Source: Brevibacillus choshinensis (GTDB lineage: Bacteria; Bacillota; Bacilli; Brevibacillales; Brevibacillaceae). From it: a DNA stretch of 64,000 nucleotides. Within the stretch, counting starts at the first letter, position 1. Each line of letters opens with the position of its first letter. This document shows positions 16,698 to 25,085 of this stretch, piece after piece. The notes under the pieces are model-generated. The model had not been told where the DNA came from, did no database searches, and saw only the letters and a program-made list of their open reading frames with translations. A program made the position numbers and the translations under genes. The DNA lies in NCBI RefSeq assembly GCF_001420695.1, contig NZ_LJJB01000013.1:1329001-1393000 (forward strand), in the 5' to 3' direction.

Positions 16698-17884
16698 ATT
16701 TACTGGAGAGCTTCTACACCGCCATCGAAGGCATCTGGGCCAACAAAATGCGCTCCGGTCTTACCATGCTGGGCATTATTATCGGGATTACGTCCGTTAT
16801 CGCCGTCACGACGCTCGGGGAAGGCGGACAAAAAGCCATCAACCAGGAAATGGATAAGTTTGGGAAGTTCACTTTCAACGTCTACACGAACTGGGAAAGC
16901 AAGGAAGAGTCCTCGTCTGACGATCTGACGGTAGAAGATACAGAGGTCCTCGGTAAGATCAGTCCGGCAATTGAATACATCGTCCCATACAACTCCAGCA
17001 CGGTCGAAATGAAGGGTCCCAAAAAGGAAGAACGAGTCAATATTACGGCTACCACTCCTGACTACTTCGCCATGCAAACGACGATGAAAGTAGCCAAGGG
17101 ACGCTTTTTCAATGAGACAGACGACAAGGAACAGCGCGCTGTCATCGTACTCGAGGATGCGCTGGGTAAAAAGCTGTTCGGGCAAATGAATCCGCTCGGT
17201 CAACGCGTACGCTGGGGCAACAACTCTCTCGTCGTCATCGGTACGTATACGGAAGAAAAATTCAAGTTTGATATGGGTGCGCAATCCTTTGGTGCTTATG
17301 TACCCATCCGTTATCAGCTGAGCTTGCTAGAAGAGCCGTACGTGCAAATGTTCATGGGTAAGGCCAAGGACAAAGAGTCCATCCAGCCTGCCATGCAGCA
17401 GACGACGCAATATTTGGCACGCAAGCACCAGAAGCAGGATCACTATATGGCCCGCAGCATGCAAGAGTCTGTCGATCAGTTTAATCAGCTGACAGGTACA
17501 CTCACGATGATCTTTAGTGTCATCGCAGGAATCTCACTAGTAGTCGGTGGGGTGGGCGTCATGAACATCATGCTCGTCTCTGTCACCGAGCGGACCCGTG
17601 AGATCGGAATTCGCAAGGCATTGGGGGCACGAAGGCAAGACATCCTCATCCAGTTTTTGATCGAGTCGGTCATCGTCTGCCTCATCGGTGGCTTGATCGG
17701 AGTATTGTTCGGTCTGGGGATCGCTGCTCTGATTTCCCACTTTGCCAATTTACCGCCGCTTCTGTCCTGGAACAGTGTCATTATCGCTTTCGCCTTTTCC
17801 AGCGCGATCGGGATCTTCTTTGGTCTCTATCCAGCGAATAAAGCCGCCAAGCTGGATCCGATTGAAGCATTGCGCTACGAGTAA
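16694..17884 (+). CDS. ABC transporter permease (MacB/FtsX family, YknZ-like)
   Basis: Permease of 396 residues with the MacB plan: an N-terminal membrane helix (MLGIIIGITSVIAVTTLGEG), an extracytoplasmic MacB-type domain of about 210 residues, and three C-terminal helices with the family motif ERTREIGIRKALGARRQDIL. With the upstream ATPase and adaptor it forms a mechanotransmission-type exporter of peptides or antibiotics. YknWXYZ of B. subtilis, which protects from the SDP toxin, is the closest described system I can name. The YknW component is not seen here. Confidence 0.92.
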   Translation: MNLLESFYTAIEGIWANKMRSGLTMLGIIIGITSVIAVTTLGEGGQKAINQEMDKFGKFTFNVYTNWESKEESSSDDLTVEDTEVLGKISPAIEYIVPYNSSTVEMKGPKKEERVNITATTPDYFAMQTTMKVAKGRFFNETDDKEQRAVIVLEDALGKKLFGQMNPLGQRVRWGNNSLVVIGTYTEEKFKFDMGAQSFGAYVPIRYQLSLLEEPYVQMFMGKAKDKESIQPAMQQTTQYLARKHQKQDHYMARSMQESVDQFNQLTGTLTMIFSVIAGISLVVGGVGVMNIMLVSVTERTREIGIRKALGARRQDILIQFLIESVIVCLIGGLIGVLFGLGIAALISHFANLPPLLSWNSVIIAFAFSSAIGIFFGLYPANKAAKLDPIEALRYE

Positions 17885-18028
17885 GTTGGCGTAAGAAAAC
17901 CTCTATCGAGGCATGTTCATGGAGGAGCGACCGCGTTTAAGCTTAAAGTTATTCTTGCTGAATCAGGCGGATTCTCAAAGAAGTGTTATACTTTCTGATT
18001 CAGTAAGAAAAACGTGGATATTGTGCCC

Positions 18029-18145
18029 GCGTCCTTTGGTTTGGTGGAAAATCAAACGGTGGTGGAGGGAAGGAAAAAAGGGAAAACACTACAGCGATAG
18101 GGACACTGGCGCAACCATTTGGACAATAAGCTTTCCCCCTTGAAT
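18029..18145. repeat. Dispersed intergenic repeat, family 2, degenerate copy B
   Basis: Contains the blocks GTCCTTT, GGTGGAGG, GGAAAAAAGGGAAAACACT and GCTTTCCCCCTTGAATA in the same order as copy A (1636-1833), but the middle is about 60 bases shorter. It lies directly left of a family 1 element, exactly as copy A does, so the two families form a composite unit here. Confidence 0.55.
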
Positions 18146-18181
18146 AACTAAAAAGGTGGCTAGAATCCACAAAAGCTCGCA

Positions 18182-18385
18182 GGAGAAGCAGGTTTCCAGG
18201 CGGAGCGACCCCGGAACCCAGCTTAGCGGAACAACGAATTCACGGGATCAAGAAGCGGTACCTCTGATTTCCCCTACGTAGCGGCTACTACTTTACCGCT
18301 TCCCCGTGAATCGTTGTGGAGCGGACAGTCTAATCTTCTTCGCAGGGTGTAGGCTGGAGCGCAGATCGGAAATTTGCTTCTCTCC
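18182..18385. repeat. Palindromic repeat, family 1, copy B
   Basis: Second copy of the 1877-2077 element in the same orientation. Left end GGAGAAGCAGGTTTCC is identical. The right end is GGAAATTTGCTTCTCTCC, where two C-to-T changes still allow G-U pairing in a plus-strand RNA. ACAACGAATTCACGGG (18231-18246) pairs with CCCGTGAATCGTTGT (18303-18317), and GAAGCGGTA (18252-18260) with TACCGCTTC (18294-18302). It lies between the efflux operon and convergent small genes. Confidence 0.8.
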
Positions 18386-18419
18386 ACCCCGGCTATGTAA
18401 ATAAGCCCATACCACAAAA

Positions 18420-18456
18420 AACAAGCACCTGCCGCCAATCGCTGCAGGTGCTTGTT
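18420..18456 (-). terminator. Terminator of the small membrane protein gene
   Basis: Thirteen-base stem AACAAGCACCTGC (18420-18432) / GCAGGTGCTTGTT (18444-18456). On the minus strand it leads into a T run. The right arm touches the stop codon. Confidence 0.88.
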
Positions 18457-18632
18457 TACGTTGGTACTGTATCCGTCATCAGCTTCAAAAGAAAAAACAG
18501 CGCAATCCCCGCGACTGCCACCGTCCACCAAAGCGGTTTGCTATCCATTTTGCCCGTCTTGTAAATGCCGATCAGCTTCCAGGTGCCCACGGCCACGCAG
18601 AGGAGACTGATCAGGAGCAGGATTGTCCCCAT
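18456..18632 (-). CDS. Small two-helix membrane protein, unknown
   Basis: A 58-residue ORF with two hydrophobic stretches, MGTILLLISLLCVAVGTW and WWTVAVAGIALFFLLKLM, joined by a short polar loop (IYKTGKMDSKP). AGGGAGGGAGATC precedes the ATG and a strong terminator follows the stop, both supporting expression. I do not recognise a family. The hairpin topology suggests a small membrane protein with both ends on the same side. Confidence 0.65.
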   Translation of the reverse strand: MGTILLLISLLCVAVGTWKLIGIYKTGKMDSKPLWWTVAVAGIALFFLLKLMTDTVPT

Positions 18633-18682
18633 GATCTCCCTCCCTTCCCTCTCCTAGCTATATGGGAAGGGGAGAAAAAAAA

Positions 18683-18832
18683 TCACTCCTTTGGCACATC
18701 CTTTTTTCCTAAACGGTTCAAGACAGCTCGTCCTCTTTGCTTGATCGACTCGTCTGATACGGTGAGCTCACGCTTTTTCATCATGCCATTTTTCGAAGTA
18801 TCCGGTCGGTCGTTTTGCTTTCCCTCACGCAT
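18683..18832 (-). CDS. Small basic protein coupled to the yqkE-like gene
   Basis: A 49-residue ORF (starts MREGKQNDRPDTSKNG, ends GKKDVPKE), highly charged and without hydrophobic segments. Its ATG shares a base with the stop of the upstream gene (TGATG), so translation is probably by termination-reinitiation; there is no strong ribosome site of its own. I do not recognise it. Composition resembles small spore or nucleoid-associated proteins, which is only suggestive. Confidence 0.5.
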   Translation of the reverse strand: MREGKQNDRPDTSKNGMMKKRELTVSDESIKQRGRAVLNRLGKKDVPKE

Positions 18833-19107
18833 CAGCTGTATTTGCCTTTGCCTTTTTTCTCATAGTCATCGAGCAGCTCGCCAAAGCTTTTGTTCTTTTC
18901 GCGTTCTTCCTGCTCACGGCGTTTTTTCTCGGCTGCTTCCTGCGCTTGTCGCTCGCTCTCGGCCTTCATATCTTTTTCCAGCTGCTTTAATTTTCCAAGC
19001 GCATCGGCATTCAGCATTTCTTTTACGTTCAGACCACTTTTTGCTTCTGTGGCTGCTGCCGCCTCATGTGACGGACGCTGCGGCTTGCGTTGCTGTTTTT
19101 TGGCCAT
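18832..19107 (-). CDS. YqkE-like protein (DUF3886)
   Basis: A 91-residue charged, helix-forming protein. Residues 25-85 (LNADALGKLKQLEKDMKAE and a Glu/Arg/Lys-rich stretch) predict one long coiled helix. It ends with NKSFGELLDDY, the conserved C-terminal mark of the DUF3886/YqkE family of Bacilli. Function unknown. It overlaps the next small gene by one base. Confidence 0.75.
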   Translation of the reverse strand: MAKKQQRKPQRPSHEAAAATEAKSGLNVKEMLNADALGKLKQLEKDMKAESERQAQEAAEKKRREQEEREKNKSFGELLDDYEKKGKGKYS

Positions 19108-19205
19108 CTGATTCCCAACCCTTTCTGTATCCTTATAATGCCCTCATTCAATGCCATCTGTCTGGTCATACTATTTGCATCCGACATGAAAGAGGAGGTA
19201 ATAAC

Positions 19206-19337
19206 ATGGTACGTAACAAGGCGAAAGACTTTGGCAAAACCGCTGAAATCCGCGGACCAAAGGCTCAATCCGAAGCCGTACGTTCTGACGGCTCCATTAA
19301 TAGTGAACCACAAGAGCGGTTAAAAGAAAACCGTTGA
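19206..19337 (+). CDS. sspK: Small acid-soluble spore protein SspK-like
   Basis: A 43-residue protein beginning MVRNKAKDF and ending SDGSINSEPQERLKENR, closely following the SspK pattern (MVRNK-x-KGF ... RADGS-x-N-x-x-PQER). SspK is a minor SASP made in the forespore. It is three to seven residues shorter than the Bacillus protein in the middle. GAGGAGG sits 7 bases before the ATG and a terminator follows. Expression by the late forespore sigma factor is expected from the family; I did not identify that promoter with confidence. Confidence 0.8.
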   Translation: MVRNKAKDFGKTAEIRGPKAQSEAVRSDGSINSEPQERLKENR

Positions 19338-19353
19338 TCACGCAAAACAGACC

Positions 19354-19387
19354 AAACCGCCGTTCCTATTGGACTCGGCGGTTTTTC
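19354..19387. terminator. Bidirectional terminator between sspK and the glycosyltransferase gene
   Basis: AAACCGCCG (19354-19362) / CGGCGGTTT (19376-19384) followed by T residues on the plus strand and preceded by purines. The stop codon of the opposite gene lies in the loop. Confidence 0.8.
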
Positions 19388-20202
19388 TTAGAGACGCTCT
19401 GTTCCCTTGCTTTTCGGATCACTCGTTCCTGCTTGATCAACGTGAGTTTGTCGTCAAACTGGAAGCGGCACCCTTTTCGCCACAGCCTTTTTGCCAAATC
19501 CCGTTCCATCTCAAGCCGCGGCAATTCCTTGCACCTTCCCATTCGAAAAAGATTGTCGCGAAGAATGGAGACATGCTGGGTCTGAAATAACGTCCAAGGC
19601 GATCGATGGTGCTCCAGCCGCGGACCGTATTTTTGTCGAATCGCATGACGCTTCTCTGCTTCCGGGCATGGTAATCCTATGTGAAAAGGCAGTCCTCCAA
19701 CAATCTGACTTTCCTCCAGCAAAGGAACCGTGCAATGCTGCGTATAGGGCCGTTTGATATGTGGGTATTGTACCAGCCATTCCCTGCACTCCTGCTGCTG
19801 GATGGGGCTGAAATCGGGTTCGTAGACTGAATAGATGCGCTTGGTCCCGAGACCCAACAAGACCAGCTCACCGGAATGATCATGGGCATGCTGATGAACG
19901 CCAATGAATTCCCGCGGTACGATCATGTTGCAGGACAGTAGAATGATCAGTTCTCCACTCGCCTGCGCGAGCCCGGTATTGAGCAGGTGGTAATACGGCA
20001 TTCGTCTGCGGAATCGGACGACTCGCAGCGGATAATGGGCATGAAACCGCTCGATTCTTTCTGCAATTCCGTCACAGGATGCATTGTCAATCACGATCAC
20101 TTCGAATTCTTCAAATGCCGTGAATTGCAAATTCAGGCTAAACAAGGTGTACAGGAGCTGATCGGCTGCATCTCTGACCGGAATGACGACACTGGTAAGC
20201 AT
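19366..20202 (-). CDS. Family 2 glycosyltransferase
   Basis: GT-A fold glycosyltransferase of 278 residues. The N-terminus LTSVVIPVRDAADQLLYTLFSL and VIVIDNASCDG are typical of family 2. At the place of the metal-binding DxD motif it reads GELIILLSCNMIVP, so the acidic pair is missing; the enzyme may use another metal ligand or be inactive. GGGGGAG precedes the ATG. Neighbours are spore genes (sspK and a DUF3905-like gene), so a role in spore surface glycosylation is possible but unproven. Confidence 0.8.
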   Translation of the reverse strand: MLTSVVIPVRDAADQLLYTLFSLNLQFTAFEEFEVIVIDNASCDGIAERIERFHAHYPLRVVRFRRRMPYYHLLNTGLAQASGELIILLSCNMIVPREFIGVHQHAHDHSGELVLLGLGTKRIYSVYEPDFSPIQQQECREWLVQYPHIKRPYTQHCTVPLLEESQIVGGLPFHIGLPCPEAEKRHAIRQKYGPRLEHHRSPWTLFQTQHVSILRDNLFRMGRCKELPRLEMERDLAKRLWRKGCRFQFDDKLTLIKQERVIRKAREQSVSKKNRRVQ

Positions 20203-20326
20203 CGGATCTCCCCCTTTTTATAATGTATGCCACCAAGCCATAGTTGGGCTGGGCGCACAAGGTATAAGGGGATTGGTCTTGATGCATCTTATCTAAAGAA
20301 GCCTTCCCACAAAGGAGGTCCTACTG

Positions 20327-20680
20327 ATGGACAAAGACAAACGGGAAACGAAAGAAACGGAGAATATCGCCATCGACGGTACGCTGCCACACCAAATCAG
20401 CGCCCCGGACTTCAAAAACTCGTCTCGCTCGATCCAAAAGCCGTTCGTCAACGAATTTGGCGTCGTGATCGGAGACAGCTTTTACGATTCGCAGGAGTCT
20501 CCCATCAACAGCTGGAGTACAGAAACGGATCCTTCCATCATGTCGGGGGATCAGTGGGTACATCCGACCAACGACATTGGCTGGAACTCGTATGAAAATA
20601 GAGAAATGCTGGAGGACAAACCGTTTGTTGGAGCCCGTTTTTCACACCCTACCCATGATGTGAGCAAGGGCAAAGACTAA
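20327..20680 (+). CDS. DUF3905-like protein
   Basis: A 117-residue soluble, acidic protein with distinctive blocks LPHQISAPDFKN, KPFVNEFGVVIGDSFY, TDPSIMSGDQWVHPTNDIGWN and FSHPTHDVSKGKD. From memory these fit the DUF3905 family of spore-forming Bacilli; no function is known to me. AAAGGAGGT lies 8 bases before the ATG and a hairpin follows the stop. Confidence 0.7.
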   Translation: MDKDKRETKETENIAIDGTLPHQISAPDFKNSSRSIQKPFVNEFGVVIGDSFYDSQESPINSWSTETDPSIMSGDQWVHPTNDIGWNSYENREMLEDKPFVGARFSHPTHDVSKGKD

Positions 20681-20696
20681 CGTTTCCTCCCTATGT

Positions 20697-20740
20697 AAAA
20701 AGCCCATTCGGTGCAGTCTCAATTGCCGGATGGGCTATTC
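20697..20740 (+). terminator. Hairpin after the DUF3905-like gene
   Basis: AGCCCATTCGG (20701-20711) / CCGGATGGGCT (20726-20736) with A residues before it. The following T run is weak. Confidence 0.6.
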
Positions 20741-20784
20741 GTTTGTGGTACAATGGGCGATAACGAGATGAGAGGAGCATACCC

Positions 20785-21084
20785 ATGAGTATCACGCTTA
20801 CAATCGAGCCAGCATTCGCTCTCGCTTATCAACGCTATGCTGAATTTGCTCCAGGTGACGTCCTGCGTCTGTACGTTCGGACGAGTGGTCCTGGCACAGG
20901 CGGCTTATTTTATGCCATTGAAAAAGATGAAGTTATGCAAGACGATGCGGTTTTTGAAAGTGAAGGGCTGCGTTTTGTCATTCGTCCAAACGACTTTTGG
21001 TACTTTGACGGCGGACAGCTCAGCTATAACCCCTCGTATGGTGAATACGGCTTTTCCTTTTCCAATCCTCGCTTGGAAGACTAG
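20785..21084 (+). CDS. HesB/YneR-like protein without cluster cysteines
   Basis: A 99-residue protein with the HesB/IscA-like fold pattern: an N-terminal strand region, RLYVRTSGPGTGGLFYAIEKDE in the middle and WYFDGGQLSYNPSYGEYGFSFSNP at the C-terminus. It has no cysteine, so it cannot hold an Fe-S cluster the way IscA does; this matches the HesB-like YneR/YqkB side group of Bacilli, whose role is unclear. GAGAGGAG precedes the ATG. Confidence 0.75.
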   Translation: MSITLTIEPAFALAYQRYAEFAPGDVLRLYVRTSGPGTGGLFYAIEKDEVMQDDAVFESEGLRFVIRPNDFWYFDGGQLSYNPSYGEYGFSFSNPRLED

Positions 21085-21187
21085 ACTCCTTTGCATGTGA
21101 CCACTCTCGAAGCGAAACCATCAAGAAACTTTTCCTTAGGATAGTCGTATACATCAAAGACTGCGATGACGTATGGGAGGAACCCTG

Positions 21188-22303
21188 ATGAAAAAAAGCC
21201 GTTCGGTCCTCTTGGCCATCGGTGCCTTTTTATTGACCAATTTAAAATGGTTGCTGGGAATTCTGAAGTTTTCCAAATTCGGCACGACCCTGCTGTCGAT
21301 GATTATCAGCCTCTGGGCTTATGCTGTTTTTTACGGATGGAAATTCGCAGCTGCACTGGTGTATCTGATCTTTGTTCATGAAATGGGGCATGTCATAGCC
21401 GCCAAACGAAAAGGGATCGCTACGTCCCCCGCTGTCTTTATTCCATTTGCCGGGGCGTTTATTTCCATGAAGGACACTCCTAGAGACGCTAGCACAGAGG
21501 CCTACCTCGCCTACGGTGGCCCGCTCGCTGGTATGATTGCCTTCTTGCCCGCTCTGCCGCTCTATTGGTGGACGCACGATCCGTTTTGGGCATTGGTGAT
21601 TTATCTCGGCGCTTTGCTCAATCTGTTCAACCTGATGCCGATTTCACCCCTGGACGGCGGACGCATCGTCTCTGTTCTCTCCACCAAGATATGGTTCATC
21701 GGTTTGGTCGGGCTAGGAGTGATGCTGTTTTCGAATCCTGGGCCGCTCATGGTCTTCATTTTCATCATCGGGCTGATCACCTGGTGGAGCCGATTACGCG
21801 AGGGCTACCAGCACCAAGTCCTCCAGTATGAACGGGAGCATCTACATGGCTTCCTGTATGAGATCGCACAGTGGCCACATCTGGAATCGTCCTGGAACAA
21901 ACGAGTCGAGTTGAACCAGGAAATCGACCTCTTGGAAAAGACGGAGCCGCCAAAAGGCTATCTCGTCCCCTTTGTGCAGGATGAAAAACGTTTCAAGCGC
22001 GATCGATTGCGTTTAGATAAGGTATATATGCACCGAAAATGGGACTTGTTTAAACAATGGGAGCGCGAGCCTGTCTTGTTCATTGATGGCAACCCCTTCC
22101 AGCCGGCTCCCTCGACCGTCTTGGCAGAAGCGGAGCAAAAAGCCATGCAGCGCTTGGCAGAGGTAGATGAACAAATGCATCGACTCACGACATACTACAC
22201 GGCACCAGCCTCCACCAAATGGAAGGTGTTGGTCGCCTATCTCGCTCTCGCTGCCGTCCTGTCCGCCTTCTTCATGTACGGTCAGCAGTTGCTCGGGCGT
22301 TGA
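21188..22303 (+). CDS. Site-2 protease-like M50 metallopeptidase
   Basis: Integral membrane protein of 371 residues with the zinc motif HEMGH in LIFVHEMGHVIAAKRKGI and a second conserved site, NLMPISPLDGGRI, giving the third ligand. Several membrane helices surround these, then a charged soluble region (about 205-345) and one C-terminal helix. Such enzymes cut substrates within the membrane. I chose ATG 21188 because GGGAGGA precedes it; an in-frame ATG at 21173 would contain that site. Substrate unknown; no anti-sigma gene is adjacent. Confidence 0.88.
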   Translation: MKKSRSVLLAIGAFLLTNLKWLLGILKFSKFGTTLLSMIISLWAYAVFYGWKFAAALVYLIFVHEMGHVIAAKRKGIATSPAVFIPFAGAFISMKDTPRDASTEAYLAYGGPLAGMIAFLPALPLYWWTHDPFWALVIYLGALLNLFNLMPISPLDGGRIVSVLSTKIWFIGLVGLGVMLFSNPGPLMVFIFIIGLITWWSRLREGYQHQVLQYEREHLHGFLYEIAQWPHLESSWNKRVELNQEIDLLEKTEPPKGYLVPFVQDEKRFKRDRLRLDKVYMHRKWDLFKQWEREPVLFIDGNPFQPAPSTVLAEAEQKAMQRLAEVDEQMHRLTTYYTAPASTKWKVLVAYLALAAVLSAFFMYGQQLLGR

Positions 22304-22319
22304 GTCTAGATCCAGCGTG

Positions 22320-22351
22320 CAAACGTCCGGCATTTTGCAACCGGACGTTTG
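22320..22351 (+). other. Strong hairpin after the M50 protease gene
   Basis: Eleven-base arms CAAACGTCCGG / CCGGACGTTTG around a 10-base loop. No T tract follows, so it may protect the mRNA end rather than terminate. Confidence 0.6.
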
Positions 22352-22457
22352 ACCATCTATGACCTTCTCAGAGCGCAAAAACGTGCGATACGGTTATCTG
22401 ACAGACGCTCTTCACAACCAACAGGTCCGTAGCGCCCACTAAGGAGGTTTATCGGCT

Positions 22458-22486
22458 TTGTCGACTCTCCGAAAAGTTTGTAAAAT
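22458..22486 (+). promoter_or_regulatory. Probable sigma-A promoter of the CorC-like gene
   Basis: TTGTCG (22458-22463), 17-base spacer, TAAAAT (22481-22486), about 45 bases before the coding start. Confidence 0.6.
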
Positions 22487-22530
22487 AGAAAGTGTACTTT
22501 CATTAAATTCCAGAGAGGATGACTATTTAC

Positions 22531-23871
22531 TTGGATAGCGTTCCGATAGTGCTCAACCTACTGCTTGTCATTTTTCTAGTCTTTCTGAACGGCTTTTTCG
22601 TAGCCGCAGAGTTTGCTCTCGTGAAGGTGCGGCAAACGCGCCTGACACAGATGGTCAACGAAGGTAACAAACGAGCTGCCTTTGCCCAAAAAGTCACCCA
22701 AAAGCTGGACGCATACTTGTCCGCCTGTCAGGTAGGTATTACGCTTGCCTCACTGGGTCTTGGTTGGGTCGGAGAACCTGCGATTGCTCACATGATCGTA
22801 GAACCTTTGCTTGGCTCGTCAGGACTTCCTGATTACGCGATCTCTGCCATCTCGTTCGGTGTAGCATTTGCGATTATCACGTTCTTGCACATCGTACTCG
22901 GTGAATTGGCACCAAAATCATTAGCTATTCAGAAAGCAGAAGCGACTTCGCTGTGGGTTGCTGCGCCATTAATGTTCTTCTACAAATTGCTCTACCCGGC
23001 TATCTGGTTCTTGAACGGGACAGCCAACGCGCTCATGAAACGATTGGGTATGGAACCGATTTCGGAACATGAAGCGGCGCACACGGAAGAAGAAATTCGC
23101 ATTCTCGTAAACCAAAGCCATCAAAGCGGACATATCGACCAGACTGAATTGTCGTTGGTGGAACACGTTTTTGACTTCTCCGAAACCTTGGCTCGGGAGA
23201 CGATGATCCCGCGCATCGACATGGTTTGCTTATATACCTCGAATACGTTTGAAGAAAATCTGGAGATCATCCGCACGCAACGACACACTCGTTTCCCTGT
23301 AGCGGATGAGGACAAAGACAACATCATCGGTTTTGTCCATGCTACCGATTTCTATCTGTCCGCCCTGCAAGATGGGCATGTCGATCTGGCTGAGCTGCTC
23401 CGTCCGGTCCTCACCGTTCCGGAAACGATGGAGATCAGTACGGTATTGCGCCTCATGCAGAAAAAGCGTTCGCAGCTTGCGATCGTCATCGATGAATACG
23501 GTGGTACTGCTGGTCTGGTAACCATGGAGGACATCCTGGAAGAAATCGTCGGGGACATTCAAGACGAATTTGACGAAGAACGACCTGAAATCGAAAAAGT
23601 CGAAAACGGTCTCTCTGTTTCTGGTATGCTCACCCTCGCGGATCTGAATGATCATATTCCGTTTGATCTCGAATCGGAGGACGTAGACACGATCGGTGGC
23701 TGGTTGTACAGCCAACTGGAAGAAGAAATCGCAGTCGGTGCGATTGTCGAGTGGGAAAATTACTTGTTCACCGTCAAACAGATGGATAATCACCGCGTGA
23801 CTCGTGTCTTGATTAAGGAGTTACCTCCGAAAGAAGCTGAAGCTTCAGAGGCGTTGCAGACTGTTTCTTAA
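22531..23871 (+). CDS. HlyC/CorC family protein (DUF21-CBS-CorC_HlyC)
   Basis: Membrane protein of about 446 residues. DUF21/CNNM membrane domain covers residues 1-180 (NGFFVAAEFALVKVRQTRL, LGELAPKSLAIQKAE), two CBS domains about 205-330 (ETMIPRIDMVCL, IVIDEYGGTAGLVTMEDILE), and a C-terminal CorC_HlyC domain. Relatives act in Mg2+ or Co2+ efflux. The ATG at 22519 has its purine-rich site only one base upstream, so I place the start at TTG 22531 with AGAGG about 12 bases away. The start is uncertain; the family call is firm. Confidence 0.88.
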   Translation: MDSVPIVLNLLLVIFLVFLNGFFVAAEFALVKVRQTRLTQMVNEGNKRAAFAQKVTQKLDAYLSACQVGITLASLGLGWVGEPAIAHMIVEPLLGSSGLPDYAISAISFGVAFAIITFLHIVLGELAPKSLAIQKAEATSLWVAAPLMFFYKLLYPAIWFLNGTANALMKRLGMEPISEHEAAHTEEEIRILVNQSHQSGHIDQTELSLVEHVFDFSETLARETMIPRIDMVCLYTSNTFEENLEIIRTQRHTRFPVADEDKDNIIGFVHATDFYLSALQDGHVDLAELLRPVLTVPETMEISTVLRLMQKKRSQLAIVIDEYGGTAGLVTMEDILEEIVGDIQDEFDEERPEIEKVENGLSVSGMLTLADLNDHIPFDLESEDVDTIGGWLYSQLEEEIAVGAIVEWENYLFTVKQMDNHRVTRVLIKELPPKEAEASEALQTVS

Positions 23872-23892
23872 ATGAATATCTAGTGTAAAAGG

Positions 23893-23937
23893 AACGCCCC
23901 GATCCAGCCGTTACGGCTTTGGAAAGGGGCGTTTTTT
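23893..23937 (+). terminator. Terminator of the CorC-like gene
   Basis: AACGCCCC (23893-23900) / GGGGCGTT (23926-23933) with an inner AGCCGTTACGGCT hairpin and a T6 tail. Confidence 0.9.
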
Positions 23938-23946
23938 GATCGAGTA

Positions 23947-24924
23947 TCACGTGCTTTCTATTACTTTGCTCTGCTCCCAGTCACGGACGCCGTTGTCTTC
24001 GAGAATTCCCATCGTTACGTCGCTGATGTCTGGGTCGGTAAGTATGCTGTCACGAATTCGGTACTTGATGTCATCAGCCACGGCGAGCGTCAGACCTGTA
24101 CGCAGCTCCACATAGCACTCGACATGGTAAAAGCGACCTTCCTGAACAATCCGTAAACGGTTGATATCGGTCACGTCCGGATCGGCGAAAATGATCTTGG
24201 CGACACGATCCTCGATTTCTTTTGGCGCAGCTACACCGATCAGACCGACCATGTTATCGTAGCCTACCTTGAACGCGACACCGATCATCAACACACCGAT
24301 CAGCATCGTCGCAATCCCGTCCAACAGGGCAAAGGAAGAAAATTGAGTCACAATCACCGCAATCAGTGCCAGCAGAGCTCCTGTCGTCGCTACAATATCT
24401 TCGTAAAATACAAGGCGTGTCGGGGGTGCAGCGCGGCCTACATTGCGGAATGCCGCCGGAATGATCGCCCATCCCTTTGCATCTACTCGCGTCTCATGGA
24501 CGATTTCTTTCATCGCTTTTACCAAGACATACCCATCCACGACAATCGCGAGAAGTAGAATCCAAAAATTGACCCAGAAATGACTAGCGTGAGCGGGTTC
24601 CTTGATGAGATGCAGTCCTTCCATGATCGTCTCATACGCCATGACAGTGACGACGATCACCGCAATCATACAAAAGAGATTGATGACGCGGCCAAAACCG
24701 GTGGGAAAGCGTGGTGTTGGCTTTTTTTCTGCTAAAACGCTGCCGAAAAAAACAAAGCCTTGGTTTACCGCATCTGCAACCGAGTGCATGGCAGAGGCAA
24801 ACATAGCCCCACTGCCACTGTACGTAGCTGCCAACCCTTTGACGATCGCTAGACCCGTATTGCCCAGGGCCGCGGTTGCAGAAGACATGTTACCCTTTTT
24901 TAACGTTGCCCAAAGAGAGCCCAT
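23947..24924 (-). CDS. Cation diffusion facilitator family transporter
   Basis: Divalent metal/proton antiporter of 325 residues. Six membrane helices with metal-site residues in SAMHSVADAVNQ (H/D pair) and a cytoplasmic C-domain (DINRLRIVQEGRFYHVECYV). AGGAGGA lies 10 bases before ATG 24924, so I prefer it to the ATG at 24945, which forms part of that ribosome site. Likely exports Zn2+, Co2+, Fe2+ or Mn2+; the metal is not evident. Confidence 0.88.
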   Translation of the reverse strand: MGSLWATLKKGNMSSATAALGNTGLAIVKGLAATYSGSGAMFASAMHSVADAVNQGFVFFGSVLAEKKPTPRFPTGFGRVINLFCMIAVIVVTVMAYETIMEGLHLIKEPAHASHFWVNFWILLLAIVVDGYVLVKAMKEIVHETRVDAKGWAIIPAAFRNVGRAAPPTRLVFYEDIVATTGALLALIAVIVTQFSSFALLDGIATMLIGVLMIGVAFKVGYDNMVGLIGVAAPKEIEDRVAKIIFADPDVTDINRLRIVQEGRFYHVECYVELRTGLTLAVADDIKYRIRDSILTDPDISDVTMGILEDNGVRDWEQSKVIEST

Positions 24925-25034
24925 CCTGCTATGTATCCTCCTCATAACAAATCAAGTTCAGGTCATGCACGTTTTATTATACTATTCCCTGCCAGCATAC
25001 GGATGGTGCTTTTGACGAAAAAGGTAAATAATTG

Positions 25035-25075
25035 AAAAGAGACAGGCGCATATGCAACCCTGTCTCTTTTGACGT
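25035..25075 (-). terminator. Terminator of the guanidinium exporter operon
   Basis: AAAAGAGACAGG (25035-25046) / CCTGTCTCTTTT (25059-25070), 11 bases past the stop of the second SMR gene, with T residues on the minus strand. Confidence 0.85.
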
Positions 25076-25085
25076 TATTTTTCAA

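Noticed and set aside
18274-18531. An 85-codon minus-strand frame across the family 1 repeat
   Set aside because: It overlaps the terminator and the small membrane protein gene in another frame, and reads through palindromic sequence.
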